Both the position numbers and the translations under genes were made by a program. Shown here piece by piece: positions 32,522-44,459 of a DNA stretch of 64,000 bases (its first letter is position 1; every line of letters begins with the position of its first letter). The notes beneath the pieces are model-generated. The model saw only the letters and a list, made by a program, of their open reading frames with translations. It ran no database searches and was not told the origin of the DNA. The stretch comes from Primulina eburnea (lineage: Eukaryota > Streptophyta > Magnoliopsida > Lamiales > Gesneriaceae), in contig NC_133103.1 of the NCBI RefSeq assembly GCF_022965805.1, positions 32,861,635 through 32,925,634 of the forward strand. The letters are read 5' to 3'.

Positions 32522-33505
32522 TGTTGAAAACTTAATTCCGGTGCTTTGACAAAAAGACTCACCAACTGAACTTAACAACTGAACTACTCATCAACTGAAT
32601 ACCAACTGAATTTAGCAACTGAACTGCTCAACAACTGAACACGTCATCTGCTGAACCCAGTCAAGTGTTCTACAACTGAAGTTCATTTTCGGCAACTGAT
32701 TCATTACCAGTTGACCTCTCAGTTGTACACATCATCAGTTGAAATCAACAACAGACAAAATAGTACATATACCTGCAACTAGTAGTGGAACGCCGCATTG
32801 AAGAATAAACAGTGTACGATTGTAAGAATATATCGACGTGGCAATCAACAGTTAGAATATTCAAACATTCTTTAATTTTACAGTTGAGAGGAGAGCCTAT
32901 AAATACTCGAAGAACATCAACTGAAGAACCCCCGACTTTAAGTTATCCTATTCTACTCGCTGTTACGCTGCAAAAATATCTACTCGCAATCAGAAATCAA
33001 AACTCACGCTTATTAGTCATATCAATAGTATTCAAGACTACATTCTCGAGCTTATATAGCACTTTGTAATCTTTAATAGATTTTCTAAGTTGTGCTAAGA
33101 TCAGTTACGATATATAAAAGTGTTGTATGCTAAGAGTTTCAGTTTTGGCAAAGTGATAAGTCCAAAGTGAAGTGGGTCAGTACATTGTCGTGTATTTGAT
33201 CAAAGTGGATATCCTATCTTCGTGATAGAAGGGGTGACGTAGGAGTTATTCAATTCTCCGAACATCCAGAAACTTATTGTGTCATTACTTCAGCTACCAT
33301 TTTCAGTTAGATACTCTATCCTTCAGTCAGTTAGTTTTCCGCAAATGTTTTATTCAGTTTAACTGATTGTTATTGACCGACGGGATATTTAGTTTCAGTT
33401 TGTAACAGAACTGAACTCATATTGCCGAAGAATATTTTAAAATTGAGCAGTGTTTATTCAACCCCCCCTTCTAAACACTCTTTATTCGTTTAACCGATCC
33501 TATCA
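32522..33505 (+). repeat. SireE 5' LTR (984 bp)
   Basis: It runs from TGTTGAAAACTTAATTCC to CCGATCCTATCA. The start aligns with the SireJ LTR start TGTTGGAAACTAAATTCTGG. It holds the MYB-core cluster at 32563-32741 and a TATAAATA at about 32898. Confidence 0.92.
32563..32741 (+). promoter_or_regulatory. Cluster of MYB-core sites (CAACTG) in the SireE LTR
   Basis: CAACTG occurs at 32563, 32576, 32592, 32603, 32616, 32632, 32673 and 32693, and its complement CAGTTG at 32708, 32720 and 32736: eleven in 179 bp. CAACTG fits the plant MYB core CNGTTR on the opposite strand. SireJ has several in the matching part of its LTR. A role as stress or hormone-responsive enhancer is inferred. Confidence 0.55.
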
Positions 33506-33507
33506 AG

Positions 33508-33519
33508 TGGTATCAGAGC
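33508..33519 (+). other. SireE primer-binding site (initiator tRNA-Met)
   Basis: TGGTATCAGAGC two bases after the LTR end at 33505. Confidence 0.95.
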
Positions 33520-33563
33520 ATAGTTATATCCTATCAAAGATTATCTTACTTAAATTGTTCACT

Positions 33564-35391
33564 ATGTCTTCATTCAACAAGATTCTTATGTTCTCAAGAG
33601 AAGACTTTGATGATTGTAAAATCAGGATGCAGGCTCATCTAGCTGCACAGGATGATGACATGTGGTACATTATAACTGACGGACCCATGAAGATTTTGAA
33701 AGCCAATACAGCAGTTGCAATCACAGATGGGGCACCGCACAGAATTGAAAAGCCTAGAGATGAATGGACTACTGAGGACAAGAGGAAAGCAAATCTAGAT
33801 AATGTAGCAAATGACATATTGTACAAAACACTTGAAAAAGTAACGTTCAGTAAAATCAAGATGTGCAAGACAGCCAAAGAAATTTGGGAGAAGTTAATTC
33901 AGCTTTGCGAAGGCAACGAACAAACAAAAGAAAACAAACTTTCTGTTGCCGTGCAGAAGTTCGACAACATCAGAATGAAAGTTGGAGAAACAATGCATGA
34001 ATATGATGAAAGAACCAGCTGCATCATCAACGAACTTAATGCACTTGGAAAGGTGTATTCAAACAAAGAAGTTGCATTGAAAATAATCAGACGTCTTCCC
34101 AAAGAATGAGATGTGAAAACCATGGAGATGAGGGAGTCTAAAGATCTCAACAAAGTTGAACTCCATGATCTATTCGCTGACTTGAAAGCATATGAATTTG
34201 AACTACAAACTCGAGAGGGAGAACCATCTACCCCAGCAGCAACTACCGCCTTAACCGCTGTAAGAACAGAACCAACTGGTTCAGTTGAGAAAGCTGCTGA
34301 TCAACTAAGCAATGATGCCATGTCATTGTTCATTAAGAAGTTTGGAAGATTCATGAGGAAGAATCAAGGGAATTTTCAAAAGAACTATCAAAGAAACAAC
34401 TCCAGAGAAGAGTCAAATGCATGCTACAACTGTGGCAAACCAGGTCATTATATTGTTGACTGTCCCAAACCCAAGAAGAACAGTCAAGTTTCAACTGAAA
34501 GAAAGAAGAAAGTATATGAGCACAAGAGGAGATCTAAGGATGACAAGAAGCCCTACAGGAAGAAACATGAAGTACTCCTAGCTGAAGATAGCAAAGCCAA
34601 ATGGGCAGACACTGACAGCGAGGAATCAGAACCAGAAACTTCATGCAGTTCTAGTGACGATGAAGAAGAAGTAAAATGTCTTATGGCTGCTGATACAGAA
34701 CTAGAGTCCAGCAGTCAACAGATATTTGATTATAGTTCAACTGATTTTACTAGAGAAGAACTTATTTCGACATTGCATGACATGGTTAATGAGTATCAAA
34801 AGCTTGCTTTATCGTTTGAAAAAGCCAGAGTGAAGCGAAATGATCCGAAAGACGATAAAACAAAAACTGATGAATCAGTTGATATGTTGAGTCTAAAAAG
34901 AGAAATTGCTGAGCTCAGAAATGAAAGAAGCAGGGATCAATTAATGATTCAAAAGTTGTTGCTTGAAAACTCAAAGCACACTGAGCTTTCAGGCTTGGAA
35001 CAAATCGTCTGATGCTTTAACTGATATACAGAATTCTCAGAAATCAGTTACTGATAAAACTGGTTTAGGATTCTGTAGTAAAGATGATTCGTCTTCCAAA
35101 GATACTCAGCAAAAACTGAATATAAACAAAAGGAAATACATTCACTTTGTAAAATCAGTTATGGTACAAGAACAAGCTGAGCCAAGTAAACTGATTGAAC
35201 AGCCAACTCAAAGTATGAACAAGGGCAAAAGATGTGGAATTGGTTATAGCCCAAAAGTTGTGACTGACTCTCGAAGTCAGCAACCGAAAATTTTCAGCAA
35301 AAATTACTCTAATGACTACTCAAATTACTACAACAGCAAGCCAGTTCAGAAAAGATACTGGCTGAACAATCAGTTGAAAAAGGGCAAATGA
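33564..35391 (+). pseudogene. gag: SireE gag, broken
   Basis: The ATG at 33564 opens MSSFNKILMFSREDFDDCKI. A copia Gag core of the UBN2 type follows (about 33600-34200), with MWYIITDGP and EIWEKLIQLCEGNEQTKENK. An in-frame TGA at 34107-34109 sits where related proteins have Trp. The frame continues through the zinc knuckle CYNCGKPGHYIVDC (about 34420), a basic stretch, an acidic Ser-rich stretch and a coiled-coil-like Leu/Lys-rich end. A frameshift near 35005 leads to a second frame ending at 35391. The protein would form particles; two lesions prevent full length. Confidence 0.88.
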
Positions 35392-35559
35392 CATGTTATA
35401 TCTCCTGCAAACCGTACATCAAGCACACACAAACAAGGAAAGACCATCTGGAATACAGCAACTGGACGGTCAGTTAGACTGATCCAAGTCTGGATTCCTA
35501 AAGGACTAATCAACTTTGGACCCAAATAGAAAAAGGAGTGCCAAAATCTTATCTTGTGT

Positions 35560-38500
35560 GTGATTGCAGGTAACAGGTACAAGCATTGAATCTATATGGT
35601 ACCTGGACAGTGGATGTTCACGCCACATGAGAGGAGATACAAATTTATTATCTCAACTGGTCAAATACACTGGACCAAACATCAGTTTTGGAGATAATTC
35701 TAAAGGTAAAACTGTGGGTAAGGATAAGCTTATCCATGGTAACTTCACCATTAATGATGTATTATTAGTTGAGAATCTTAAGTATAATCTGATTAGTATC
35801 AGTCAATTGTGCGATAATGGATTCTTAGTTCAGTTTGACAAACATTCTTGTTCAGTCAAAAACTCAACTGAAGAGATCATCCTAACTGGCAAAAGGTGTG
35901 GAAACACTTACAAAGTCAGTTGGAATGATCAACGTTATGCACCAGTATGTTTTATTGCCTCAAAATCTTCTAAAAACTGGTTGTGGCATAAGAGATTAAA
36001 CCACTTGAATTTCAAGTCTATTGCATATTTGAGTAACCACGATCTTGTTACTGGGCTGCCCAAAATGGATTTTATCAAAGAAAAAATTTTCTCAGCATGT
36101 CAATTTGGTAAACAAATCAAATCTTCTTTCAAGAACAAGGGTCGTAAATCTTCTTCCCGATGCTTAGAGCTGTTACATATGGATCTGTTTGGTCCAATAC
36201 AAGTCATGAGCTTAGGGGGAATGAAATACACCTTGGTGGTTATAGATGACTTTTCAAGATTCACTTGGGTTATATTTCTCAAGTCCAAAGACCAAACTGC
36301 TGCTCAAATGATTAAGCTTTTCAAAAGACTATTAAATGAAAAATCAGTTGGAATTGATAGAATCAGATCTGATCGAGGAACTAAGTTCATCAATCAAATT
36401 CTTTTAAAATATTTAGATAATGTCGGAATTAAGCATGAGCTCTCAGCAGCTAGAACTCCTCAGCAAAATGGTGTAGCTGAAAGGAGAAATCGGACCCTTA
36501 AAGAGGCTGCTATAACAATGCTTGCTGATTCTGGTATCTCTCAAAGGTTTTGGGCAGAAGCAGTGAACACTGCGTGTTACACTCAAAACAGATCAATGAT
36601 TAATAAGAATCATATGAAGACACCTTATGAGATCTGGCATGGAAGAAAAAGTGTGGTTTCCTACTTCAAAATATTCGGCTGCAGATGTTTTATACTTGTC
36701 AATGGTAAAACTCATTTAAAAGCCTTTGATGCTAAATCTTCAGAGGGAATATTTCTTGGATATTCTTCAGTAAGTAAAGCGTATAGAGTCTTCAACAAAA
36801 ATACTTTAAATGTTGAGGAATCTATTCATGTTGTTTTTGATGAAACTATACTAACTGATAAGCCAACTGATCAAGTTGAGCTAGCTGATAGATTTACAGA
36901 TATAAGCTTGGATGATGATGATGAAGAAGATATCCATATCACTCAAAGCAATCTTCAAACACCGGAACCGGAAGTATTGGATCAACCAGAAGAACCAGAA
37001 GCTGTTCCAAATGATCAGTTATTAGAGCCACCGAATGACATTCATTTACCAACTGAAACTGCTCCAACTGAAACTGAAAATGTTCAGTTACCCACAAAAG
37101 TAGTTGCAGATTCAGAAGCAATAATGCTGAACTCAGATGGAAGAAATCACATCCTCCAGAGTTGGTAATAGGTAAACCATCTGATCCAGTAAGAACAAGA
37201 AATCAGATGCTCAATCTATTTATTCATTCAGCTTTCGTATCACAACTAGAACCCAAGAAGACTGATGAAGCTCTTGCTGATCCAAACTGGATAAATGCAA
37301 TGCAAGAAGAGCTAAATCAGTTTGTCCATAACAATGTCTGGAACTTAGTTCCAAGACCAATTTCGAAAACTGTTATAGGAACAAACTGAACGAAGATGGT
37401 TCAGTAGTGCGTAACAAAGCAAGGCTAGTGGCACAAGGCTATAGGCAGGAAGAAGGAATTGATTATGATGAGATATATGCACCAGTTGCAAGACTGGAGG
37501 CAATCAGGATATTCCTCGCCTATGCATCATTCAAAAACTTCAAGATCTATCAAATGGATGTGAAGAGTACATTTCCTAATGGCAAGTTGCAGGAAGAAGT
37601 CTACGTTGAACAACCTCCAGGTTTTATCAATCATAACTTTCCTGATCATGTATATCATTTGAACAAAGCCTTATATGGTCTTAAACAAGCTCCAAGGGCT
37701 TGGTACGAAACTCTTTCCAAATTTCTAACTGATCACGATTTTTCTGTTGGATCAGTTGATAAGACCTTGTTCAAATTTTCCAAAAATGATCATATTCTAC
37801 TCGTTCAAATTTATGTTGATGACATTATTTTTGGGTCAACTAACCCCAAATTATGCGAGAAGTTTGCTAAGTTAATGCAGGATAAATTCGAAATGAGCAT
37901 GATGGGTGAACTGACATTCTTTCTTGGTTTACAAGTGAAGAAACTGGATTCAGGAACTTTTATCAGTCAAACTAAGTACACTAAGGAATTGCTGAAGAAA
38001 TTTGGTATGGAATCATGTTCAGCTGCAAGTACTCCCATGAGCTCATCAATTAAATTAGACACTGATCAAGGGGGAATATCAGTTGAGACAACACTTTACA
38101 GAGGTTTAATAGGTTCATTATTGTACCTAACTGCTAGTCGTCTTGATATTCTATTTGTTGTATGCATGTGCGCCAGATTTCAAGCAAATCCTATGCAATC
38201 ACATTTTACTGCTGCCAAACGTATTTTGAAATATCTTAAGGGCACACAAAATGTGGGATTATGGTATTATAAAGATTCATCTTTCAATTTAGTTGGATAT
38301 TCAGATGCAGATTATGCAGGATGCAAGCTTGATCGAAAAAGTACAAGTGAATCATGTCAGTTTTTTGGAGACAGACTGATCTCTTGGTTCAGTAAGAAGT
38401 AAACATCCATAGCAACTTCCACAACTGAAGCAGAATATCTCGCTGCTGGAAGCTGCTGTTCTCAACTGCTCTGGATTCAGCAGCAACTGAAAGATTATGG

Positions 38501-38750
38501 TGTTGATGCAAATGAATCAGCTATATTCTGTGACAACACAAGCACAATTGCTATTACCTATAATCCAGTTCTTCACTCCAGGACTAAGCACATAGATGTC
38601 AGACATCACTTCATCATAGACCATGCCCTGAAGAAGAACATCAGACAGGAATACGTATCAACTGAGCAGCAAGCAGCTGATATCTTCAACAAACCAATGG
38701 CTGAGACTAAGTTTTCTTATTGTGTCATTACTTCAGTTACCATTTTCAGT
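35560..38750 (+). pseudogene. pol: SireE pol: protease, integrase, RT, RNase H with three lesions
   Basis: Order is the copia order, integrase before RT. Protease WYLDSGCSRHM is near 35596. The integrase zinc region has LWHKRLNHLNF, with FSACQFGKQ replacing the usual first Cys by Ser. The integrase core has HMDLFGPIQ, IRSDRGTKF and NGVAERRN. RT has [30 protein letters not shown] and the catalytic [11 protein letters not shown]; RNase H has [14 protein letters not shown] and, after a stop, TEAEYLAAGS. Lesions: a frame change near 37130-37165, a small deletion with frame change at 37389-37407, and TAA at 38400. Coding runs into LTR sequence at about 38717. Confidence 0.92.
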
Positions 38751-38964
38751 TAGATACTCTATCCTTCAGTCAGTTAGTTTTCCGCAACTGTTTTATTCAG
38801 TTTAACTGATTGTTGTTGACCGACGAGATATTTAGTTTCAGTTTGTAACAGAACTGAACTCATATTGTCGAAGAATATTTTAAAATCGAGCAGTGTTTAT
38901 TCAACCCCCCCCCCCCCCCCCCCCCACTTCTAAACACTATTTATTCGTTTAACCGATCCTATCA
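38717..38964 (+). repeat. SireE 3' LTR, 5'-deleted, with expanded poly-C
   Basis: This matches the last part of the 5' LTR (from about 33271). In place of a C7 run in the 5' LTR (about 33462-33468) there is a run of about 21 C at 38905-38925. It ends CCGATCCTATCA as the 5' LTR does. Confidence 0.92.
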
Positions 38965-38969
38965 TATTT
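38965..38969. other. SireE target-site duplication, right copy (TATTT)
   Basis: Exact match to 32517-32521. Confidence 0.93.
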
Positions 38970-39072
38970 CATTGATGTGAGTTTTCTAATTAGCTTCTGT
39001 TTTACATTTCTTTCTATATCTGATTTGATTGCCTGTGATTTCGAGAACGAAATCAGATCTTAAGGGGAGAAA
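38970..39072 (+). other. GypF 3' untranslated end with pre-PPT hairpin and polypurine tract
   Basis: After the SireE insertion a short open end reaches TGA at 38976-38978. A hairpin with TTTCG and CGAAA arms around AGAA follows at 39037-39054, then the polypurine tract AAGGGGAGAAA at 39062-39072 directly before the LTR. Confidence 0.75.
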
Positions 39073-40581
39073 TGAAATACCCGAGATTTTATCCCTGTAA
39101 TCAGAAATTGATTAATAGACATAATTGAGATTTCAGGAACTTAAGTAAGATATGAGCGGAGAAGTGGAGCGCCGGTACATTACCGTACAAACCTTGTGAC
39201 AGAAGGTCTGGCGCCCGAGCGGTAGAAAAGGACCGCCGAGCACTACCATACTCCTTTTCATATTTTAGATTTTTGATTGTGCAAGATGCGTCCGTCAGAA
39301 TTTCTATCCAAGTGCAATACCATACTCCTCTCGTTACAAGCTCCACACAGACGTAAGTTTTCAAATTTTTTGATATGATTTGGAAATATGATGTTGAAGG
39401 AATCAGATATAATTCATATATGGTGTGCTTGCAATATTAGACATCGTATAAACAAAACCGGATGAAAGAACAGATACCGTATGAAATTGTTATGATTTTC
39501 AGAATGGATTTAAATGAGATTTGTTTTCAGATTTGTTTTGTTATCGATCATGAGTGGTGGGAATTGATATATATTGATTTGTATTGCTGTGTATATTGAG
39601 ATTGTGCAATTATGCCGTTGAAACAGAATTATATTGAGTTCTGATTATATCCAGTATTGATTTGAGTGGTATATTGATGTTGTACTCGTAGATATTTTCA
39701 TTGCCATATTGAGTATTGACAGGATTCGAATTCAAGACTTCGACTTCGTCAGAACTAAACGAAAGAAAGGTATAAATCAATGTTAACCGAGAGATTGACT
39801 GGAGTTAGACTTCACTCGAGTTTCCCTAAAACCACATACTTGTTTGTTATTGTTTTAATACTGTTGTATGATTTGAATGTATATATCTATTCTATTGACT
39901 TATAGAATAGTAGAGAATAGAAGATAGATTACGAGAACGAATCATTGGCTGAGGTGCCAAGTCTTGGGCAGATGTGCCTAGACAATGGATGTTTGGTTAT
40001 ATCGATGTTTCTTAAGAGTAGATCAACTTCTATTGCTGAGATTCGATATGATATACCAACATCTGAGAACCGGGATCCCTAGACTAGACTATATCGGAGT
40101 CGAGTCAGAGATATGAGTTTGATTTACAGTTTTATATCATTTCATGTTTTCAGATTTGATACATGTGATTGATACTGTTATATGCTTTCTTATATGTTTT
40201 TATATGATTGCATGTATACGTTGTTTATACTTGGAATATTGTTCTCACCGGAGTTATCCGGCTATTGTTGTGTTTGTATGTGTGCATGACAATAGGTGGG
40301 ACAAGATCAGAGTCAAGACGAGGATGAGATATTATATTTTAGCGTGGAGATCCGGATCCAGAAGTAGAGTTATTTTCATTACTTGATATCTAGTGAAAGG
40401 ACAATAGTTGAACCTTAGTTTGACAGTAATGTATTTTGTACAAGACTTGTTATGTATATCAGATTGATTACATTATGTTCCGCACTTGTATTTTAAAAAA
40501 ATATTTAGACCCTGTTTATCTTAATTGATCCAATTATTCCCAAAGATGATTAAGAAATGAATTAATGTTCGGGTCCCCACA
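39073..40581 (+). repeat. GypF 3' LTR (1509 bp)
   Basis: It starts TGAAATACCCGAGATTTT and ends TTCGGGTCCCCACA. One clear GC-rich hairpin unit lies at 39210-39242. The distal 80 bp match the LTR at 1-80. No gene is seen; short open frames at 39101-39364 and 40144-40386 have no recognisable motif. Confidence 0.85.
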
Positions 40582-40586
40582 TATTG

Positions 40587-41918
40587 GCCAATAGGTTTGG
40601 TGGACTTAAAACCATCCATGATGTCAACAAGCTCTATATCAGGTGAAAATCAATCTTTTTCCTTTCAAGTTCATCTTCATGTTCATGACATAGCACCCAT
40701 ATTCAATATTCATGAGTTCCTTTCATATTTAATACATAACAATGGAATATGGTGCTATGTTTTCATCAATAAACATACTAACAATGTACATATATCAATA
40801 ATCAATGGAAGTATTTGAAATCATAATATTACTCTTGTATTACTTAAAGAACATGCCAACTTATAGTCCAAGCGTAAAAACACTGGTTTGAGACGATGTA
40901 TCTCGCTCCTTGACCCCTCCAATCCATAAGGGCAGCCTTCATTCAAGCGATGTATCTCGCTCCTATACTGTCAAATATATCAAAAATCCAATCAATATAT
41001 CTATATGGTCTTCTACATGTATAACAACCATTAAAAAGATAAAAACATACAACTCTAGGATGCTCTTATGATGGAAATCTAACTTCAAAATAATGAAAGG
41101 AATGAAGAAGAAGCTTTGGAAGAAAATTTCTTGGTTTTTCTTTCGTGCTTTGCTGTGAAAAGGGAAGGAAAGAACAGATAAAGATGTCCAGAATTTCGAA
41201 GTTTATCTTTTCTTATACACAGCAGCCTCGGGAGGTCATTTTCTACCGCTCGGGCACCAAACATTCTTTAAAATTGGTGGGCTTGAAGTGCACCGGCACT
41301 CAGGCGGTCATTTTCTACCGCTCGAGCGCCACATGTTCTGTCCTGCACATTGTTTCATCAAAGATAGCTCCAGAAACGGCTCTTCCGTTCATAATCTGAA
41401 AAAGTGGTAAACATAAAAATTGTAGCCCTATGTTTTGGGTTGAATCTCCAATTATTTTCAGGTCATTTGGAGGTCTGAGTAAAAAGTTATGCATGTTCGC
41501 CCAACATGTGGTAGTGAAGGAATGACGGTATACACGACACACTTCGGGGCACTTTTGGCTTGTCTTCCACAATGATTTGGACAAAACCCAAAACATGAAA
41601 GTTGTAGCATTATATCCTTTCTATGGTTATAGCCTCACACAATTTGAATCAATATTCAAATGATTATTCTAAAACTCGTAAGAACTACCATATTTTCATC
41701 TCATTTCCTACCAACTTCATTACAATACTTCTACCTACACATCTTACTATCACTATTTAAACAAATATTCATTCTCAATACACCATAGAAAATATAAAAA
41801 ATCATGTTCAATCTCAATATTGATACCTCCATCATCAAGTGAAATCTAATGAGCTAAATAACTACATAAAAATGAGATAACACATTATTATCATTTGTAC
41901 GAGTAACCGGGCATTACA
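40587..41918 (-). repeat. GypD 3' LTR, piece 3 (proximal part)
   Basis: On the minus strand the LTR starts TGTAATGCCCGGTTACTCG at 41918, next to the polypurine tract. The first ~580 bp match the GypD 5' LTR fragment at 51641-51057. It contains two hairpin units 72 bp apart (41223, 41295). A duplicated phrase, CGATGTATCTCGCTCCT, occurs at about 40896 and 40949. TATTG at 40582-40586 is the right copy of the GypF duplication. Confidence 0.82.
41223..41330 (-). repeat. Two hairpin units, 72-bp period, in the GypD 3' LTR
   Basis: Units start at 41223 and 41295, exactly 72 bp apart, with CATTTTCTACCGCTC in common with unit 3 of the left LTR array (CATTTCCTACCGCTC). Arms are imperfect (GGCACTCAGGCGGT and ACCGCTCGAGCGCC in the second). 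Confidence 0.8.
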
Positions 41919-41920
41919 AT

Positions 41921-41957
41921 TCTCCTCTCCTTCAAGGAATTTCGTCCTCGAAATTTG
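41921..41957 (-). promoter_or_regulatory. GypD polypurine tract and pre-PPT hairpin
   Basis: Read on the minus strand: AATTTCGAGGACGAAATTCC, then AAGGAGAGGAGAAT, then the LTR start. This is the same layout as in TekC, TekA and GypF. Confidence 0.8.
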
Positions 41958-44454
41958 ATATACCATATAGTTCAGGATATCTTTGTTGAATCCCGTCTTC
42001 TCGCTCCCAAGTTGCTTCTTCAATTTCATGATTGCGCCATAACATTTTTACCAAGGGTATTATTTCCTTGCCTCGTAACACTTTTGATTTCCTATCGAGG
42101 ATTTGGACCGACCGCTCTTCATACAATAGATTCGATGCAAGCTCCAATGGTTCATAATGAAAAATGTGAGAAGGATTGGCCAAATATTTTCGTAGCCAGG
42201 AAACACGAAAAACGTTATGAACATTAGATAAGTTCGGTGGTAAAGCAACTTGGTAGGCCATGTCTCCTATTCTTTCCAAGATTTCAAATGGACCGATATA
42301 TCTTGGACTCAATTTTCCCTTCTTATCAAAACGCAAAATGCCCTTCAATGGTGATATATTTACAAATACATGGTCACCAACCTGAAATTCCAATCGAAGA
42401 TGTCGCACATCAGCATAGATTTTCTGTCGGCTCTGGGCATTATGCATTCTTTCTCTGATCTTGGTTACTAATTCGGCTTTCTGTTGTACCAATTCAGGTC
42501 CTAATAATTTTATTTATCCTACTTCATCCCAATGTACCGGAGAGTGACATTTTCTACCATATAATGCAGTATATGGTGTCATTCCAATACTTCACTGATA
42601 GCTATTGTTATATGTAAACTCAGCCAATGGTAGTTTATTGTCCCAACTACCTAGGAAGTCAATAGTACAGGCCCTCAACATATCTTCTAAGATCTGATTC
42701 ACTCTTTCTGATTGTCCATCAGTTTGAGGGTGGAATGATGTACTAAATGCCAATCGAGTTCCCATAGCATGATGTAAACTCTTCCAAAATGAAGATGTAA
42801 ATTTGGGATCTCTATCAGATACAATGGACACTGGGATGCCATGAAGTCTCACTATCTCTTTGATGTATTCTTCAGCATATTGATTCATCGTGTATGTGCT
42901 CTTCACCGGAAGAAAGTGAGCTGATTTTGTAAGTCGATCCACAATAACCCATATAGCATTGAATCCTCTTTGTGTTCTTGGCAAACCAAGGATGAAATCC
43001 ATTGTGATATGTTCCTATTTCCACTCAGGAATGGGTAGTGGTTTCAAAAGTCCTGCTGGTATTTGATGTTCAGTCTTGACTTGTTGACAAGTTAGACATT
43101 GTGTAACAAATTGAGCAATGTCCTTTTTCATACCTGGCCACCAAAATAATGGTTTCAAATCCTTATACATTTTTGTGCCTCCTGGATAGATCGAATAGGG
43201 AGTAGCATGAGCATCAATAATAATGTCAGTTCTGATCGTTCCTTGCTTTGGCACACACAATCTCCCTTAATATGTCCATATTCCTTCCCCATTCAACTCA
43301 AAGTTCAAATTTCCTTTTTCTTCATCTATCTGCCTCAATTGTTGTAATTCATTATCTATACTTTGTTCGGCCTTAATTTTGTCTGCAAGTGTTGGTCGAA
43401 CCATGAGAGATGATAATTGAATTGCAGTGCCCTTTGGCATAACATCAAACTTCAATTTCTGTAAATTCCATAAAATTTGTTCTTGTACTTGCATTGTAAC
43501 AATAGAACTGGACTTTCGACTTAATGCATTTGCAACAACACTGGCTTTACCTAAATGATAGTTAATAACACAATCATAATCTTTAACTAATTCCAACCAA
43601 CGACGTTGATGCATATTCAAATCTTTTTGTGAGAATAAATATTTCAAACTCTTGTGGTCCGTATATATTTCACACCATTTGCCATACAGATAATGGAGCC
43701 ATATTTTTAGTGCAAATACCACTGCTGCCAGTTCTAAATAATGTGTGGGATAATTCTTTTTATATTCCTTAAATTGTCTTGAGGCATAAGCGATCAACTT
43801 CCCGTGCTGCATTAAAACTGCTCCTAAACCTTGTTTCGAAGCATCAATGTATACCACAAAATCTCCTGGTCCTTCTGGTATAGCAAGGACTAGTGCTCAT
43901 GTCAATTTTTCCTTTTACTCTTGGAAACTGTGATCACATGCTTCGTTCCATACAAATTTCACATTATTTCGTGTTAAAGTATTCAAAGGCAATTCTATCT
44001 TAGAAAATCCCGCTATAAACCGACGGTAATAACCAGATAACCCAAGAAAACTACGTACCTCGGTAACAGTGATAGATCGTAACCAGTTATTAACAGCTTC
44101 AATCTTGCTTGGATCCACTGATATGCCTTCTTTTGAGATAATATGGCCTAAGAATACTACTTGTTCAAGCCAAAATTCACATTTCTCCCATTTGGCATAT
44201 AAATATTTATCCTTCAAAGTCTGCAAAACTAATTTTAGAAGTTCTCGATGCTCCTCTACAGATTGTGAGTAGATGAGAATATCATCTATAAACACAATCA
44301 CAAACTTGTCTAGAAATGACTTAAAAATTCTTTTCATTAAATCCATAAAAGCTGCTGGTGCATTTGTAGTCAAAATGGCATTACAAGAAATTCATAATGC
44401 CCATACCTCGATCGGAAGGCAGTCTTTGATATATCATTTGATTTTACTTTTAAT
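41932..44454 (-). pseudogene. pol: GypD pol, C-terminal part: RT, RNase H, integrase
   Basis: On the minus strand from 44454: RT continues with [12 protein letters not shown], a catalytic FIDDILIYS box (about 44290) and [16 protein letters not shown]. RNase H follows with [13 protein letters not shown] and [12 protein letters not shown] (43857-43600). The integrase zinc region has [11 protein letters not shown] (about 43090), and the core has IVDRLTKSAHFLP, SDRDPKFTSSFW and GQSERVNQIL. The C-terminal block has KKGKLSPRYIGPFEIL and EEATWERED, ending at 41932. Breaks occur near 43910, 43264, 43010 and 42515. The upstream RT half lies beyond the solo LTR at 47529. Confidence 0.9.
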
Positions 44455-44459
44455 TAATG
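44455..44459. other. Solo-LTR target-site duplication, left copy (TAATG)
   Basis: TAATG recurs exactly at 47524-47528. Confidence 0.9.

Larger units (their letters stand above)
32522..38964 (+). mobile_element. SireE: SIRE-like Ty1/copia element, internally deleted (6443 bp)
   Basis: A 984-bp 5' LTR, primer site, gag and pol are followed directly by only the last ~245 bp of the 3' LTR. A perfect TATTT duplication shows that both outer ends are original. One internal deletion therefore removed the region after RNase H, the polypurine tract and about 740 bp of the 3' LTR. SireJ is a relative on the other strand. The gag type and large size suggest the SIRE/Maximus lineage. Confidence 0.9.
31968..40581 (+). 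mobile_element. GypF: 5'-truncated Ty3 element carrying SireE
   Basis: What remains is the pol C-terminus (31968-32521), interrupted by SireE, then the rest of the 3' end (38970-39072) and a complete 3' LTR. The 5' LTR, gag and most of pol are missing. TATTG lies at both borders (31963-31967 and 40582-40586), which fits an original TSD plus a deletion that ended at or beside it. Confidence 0.8.
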
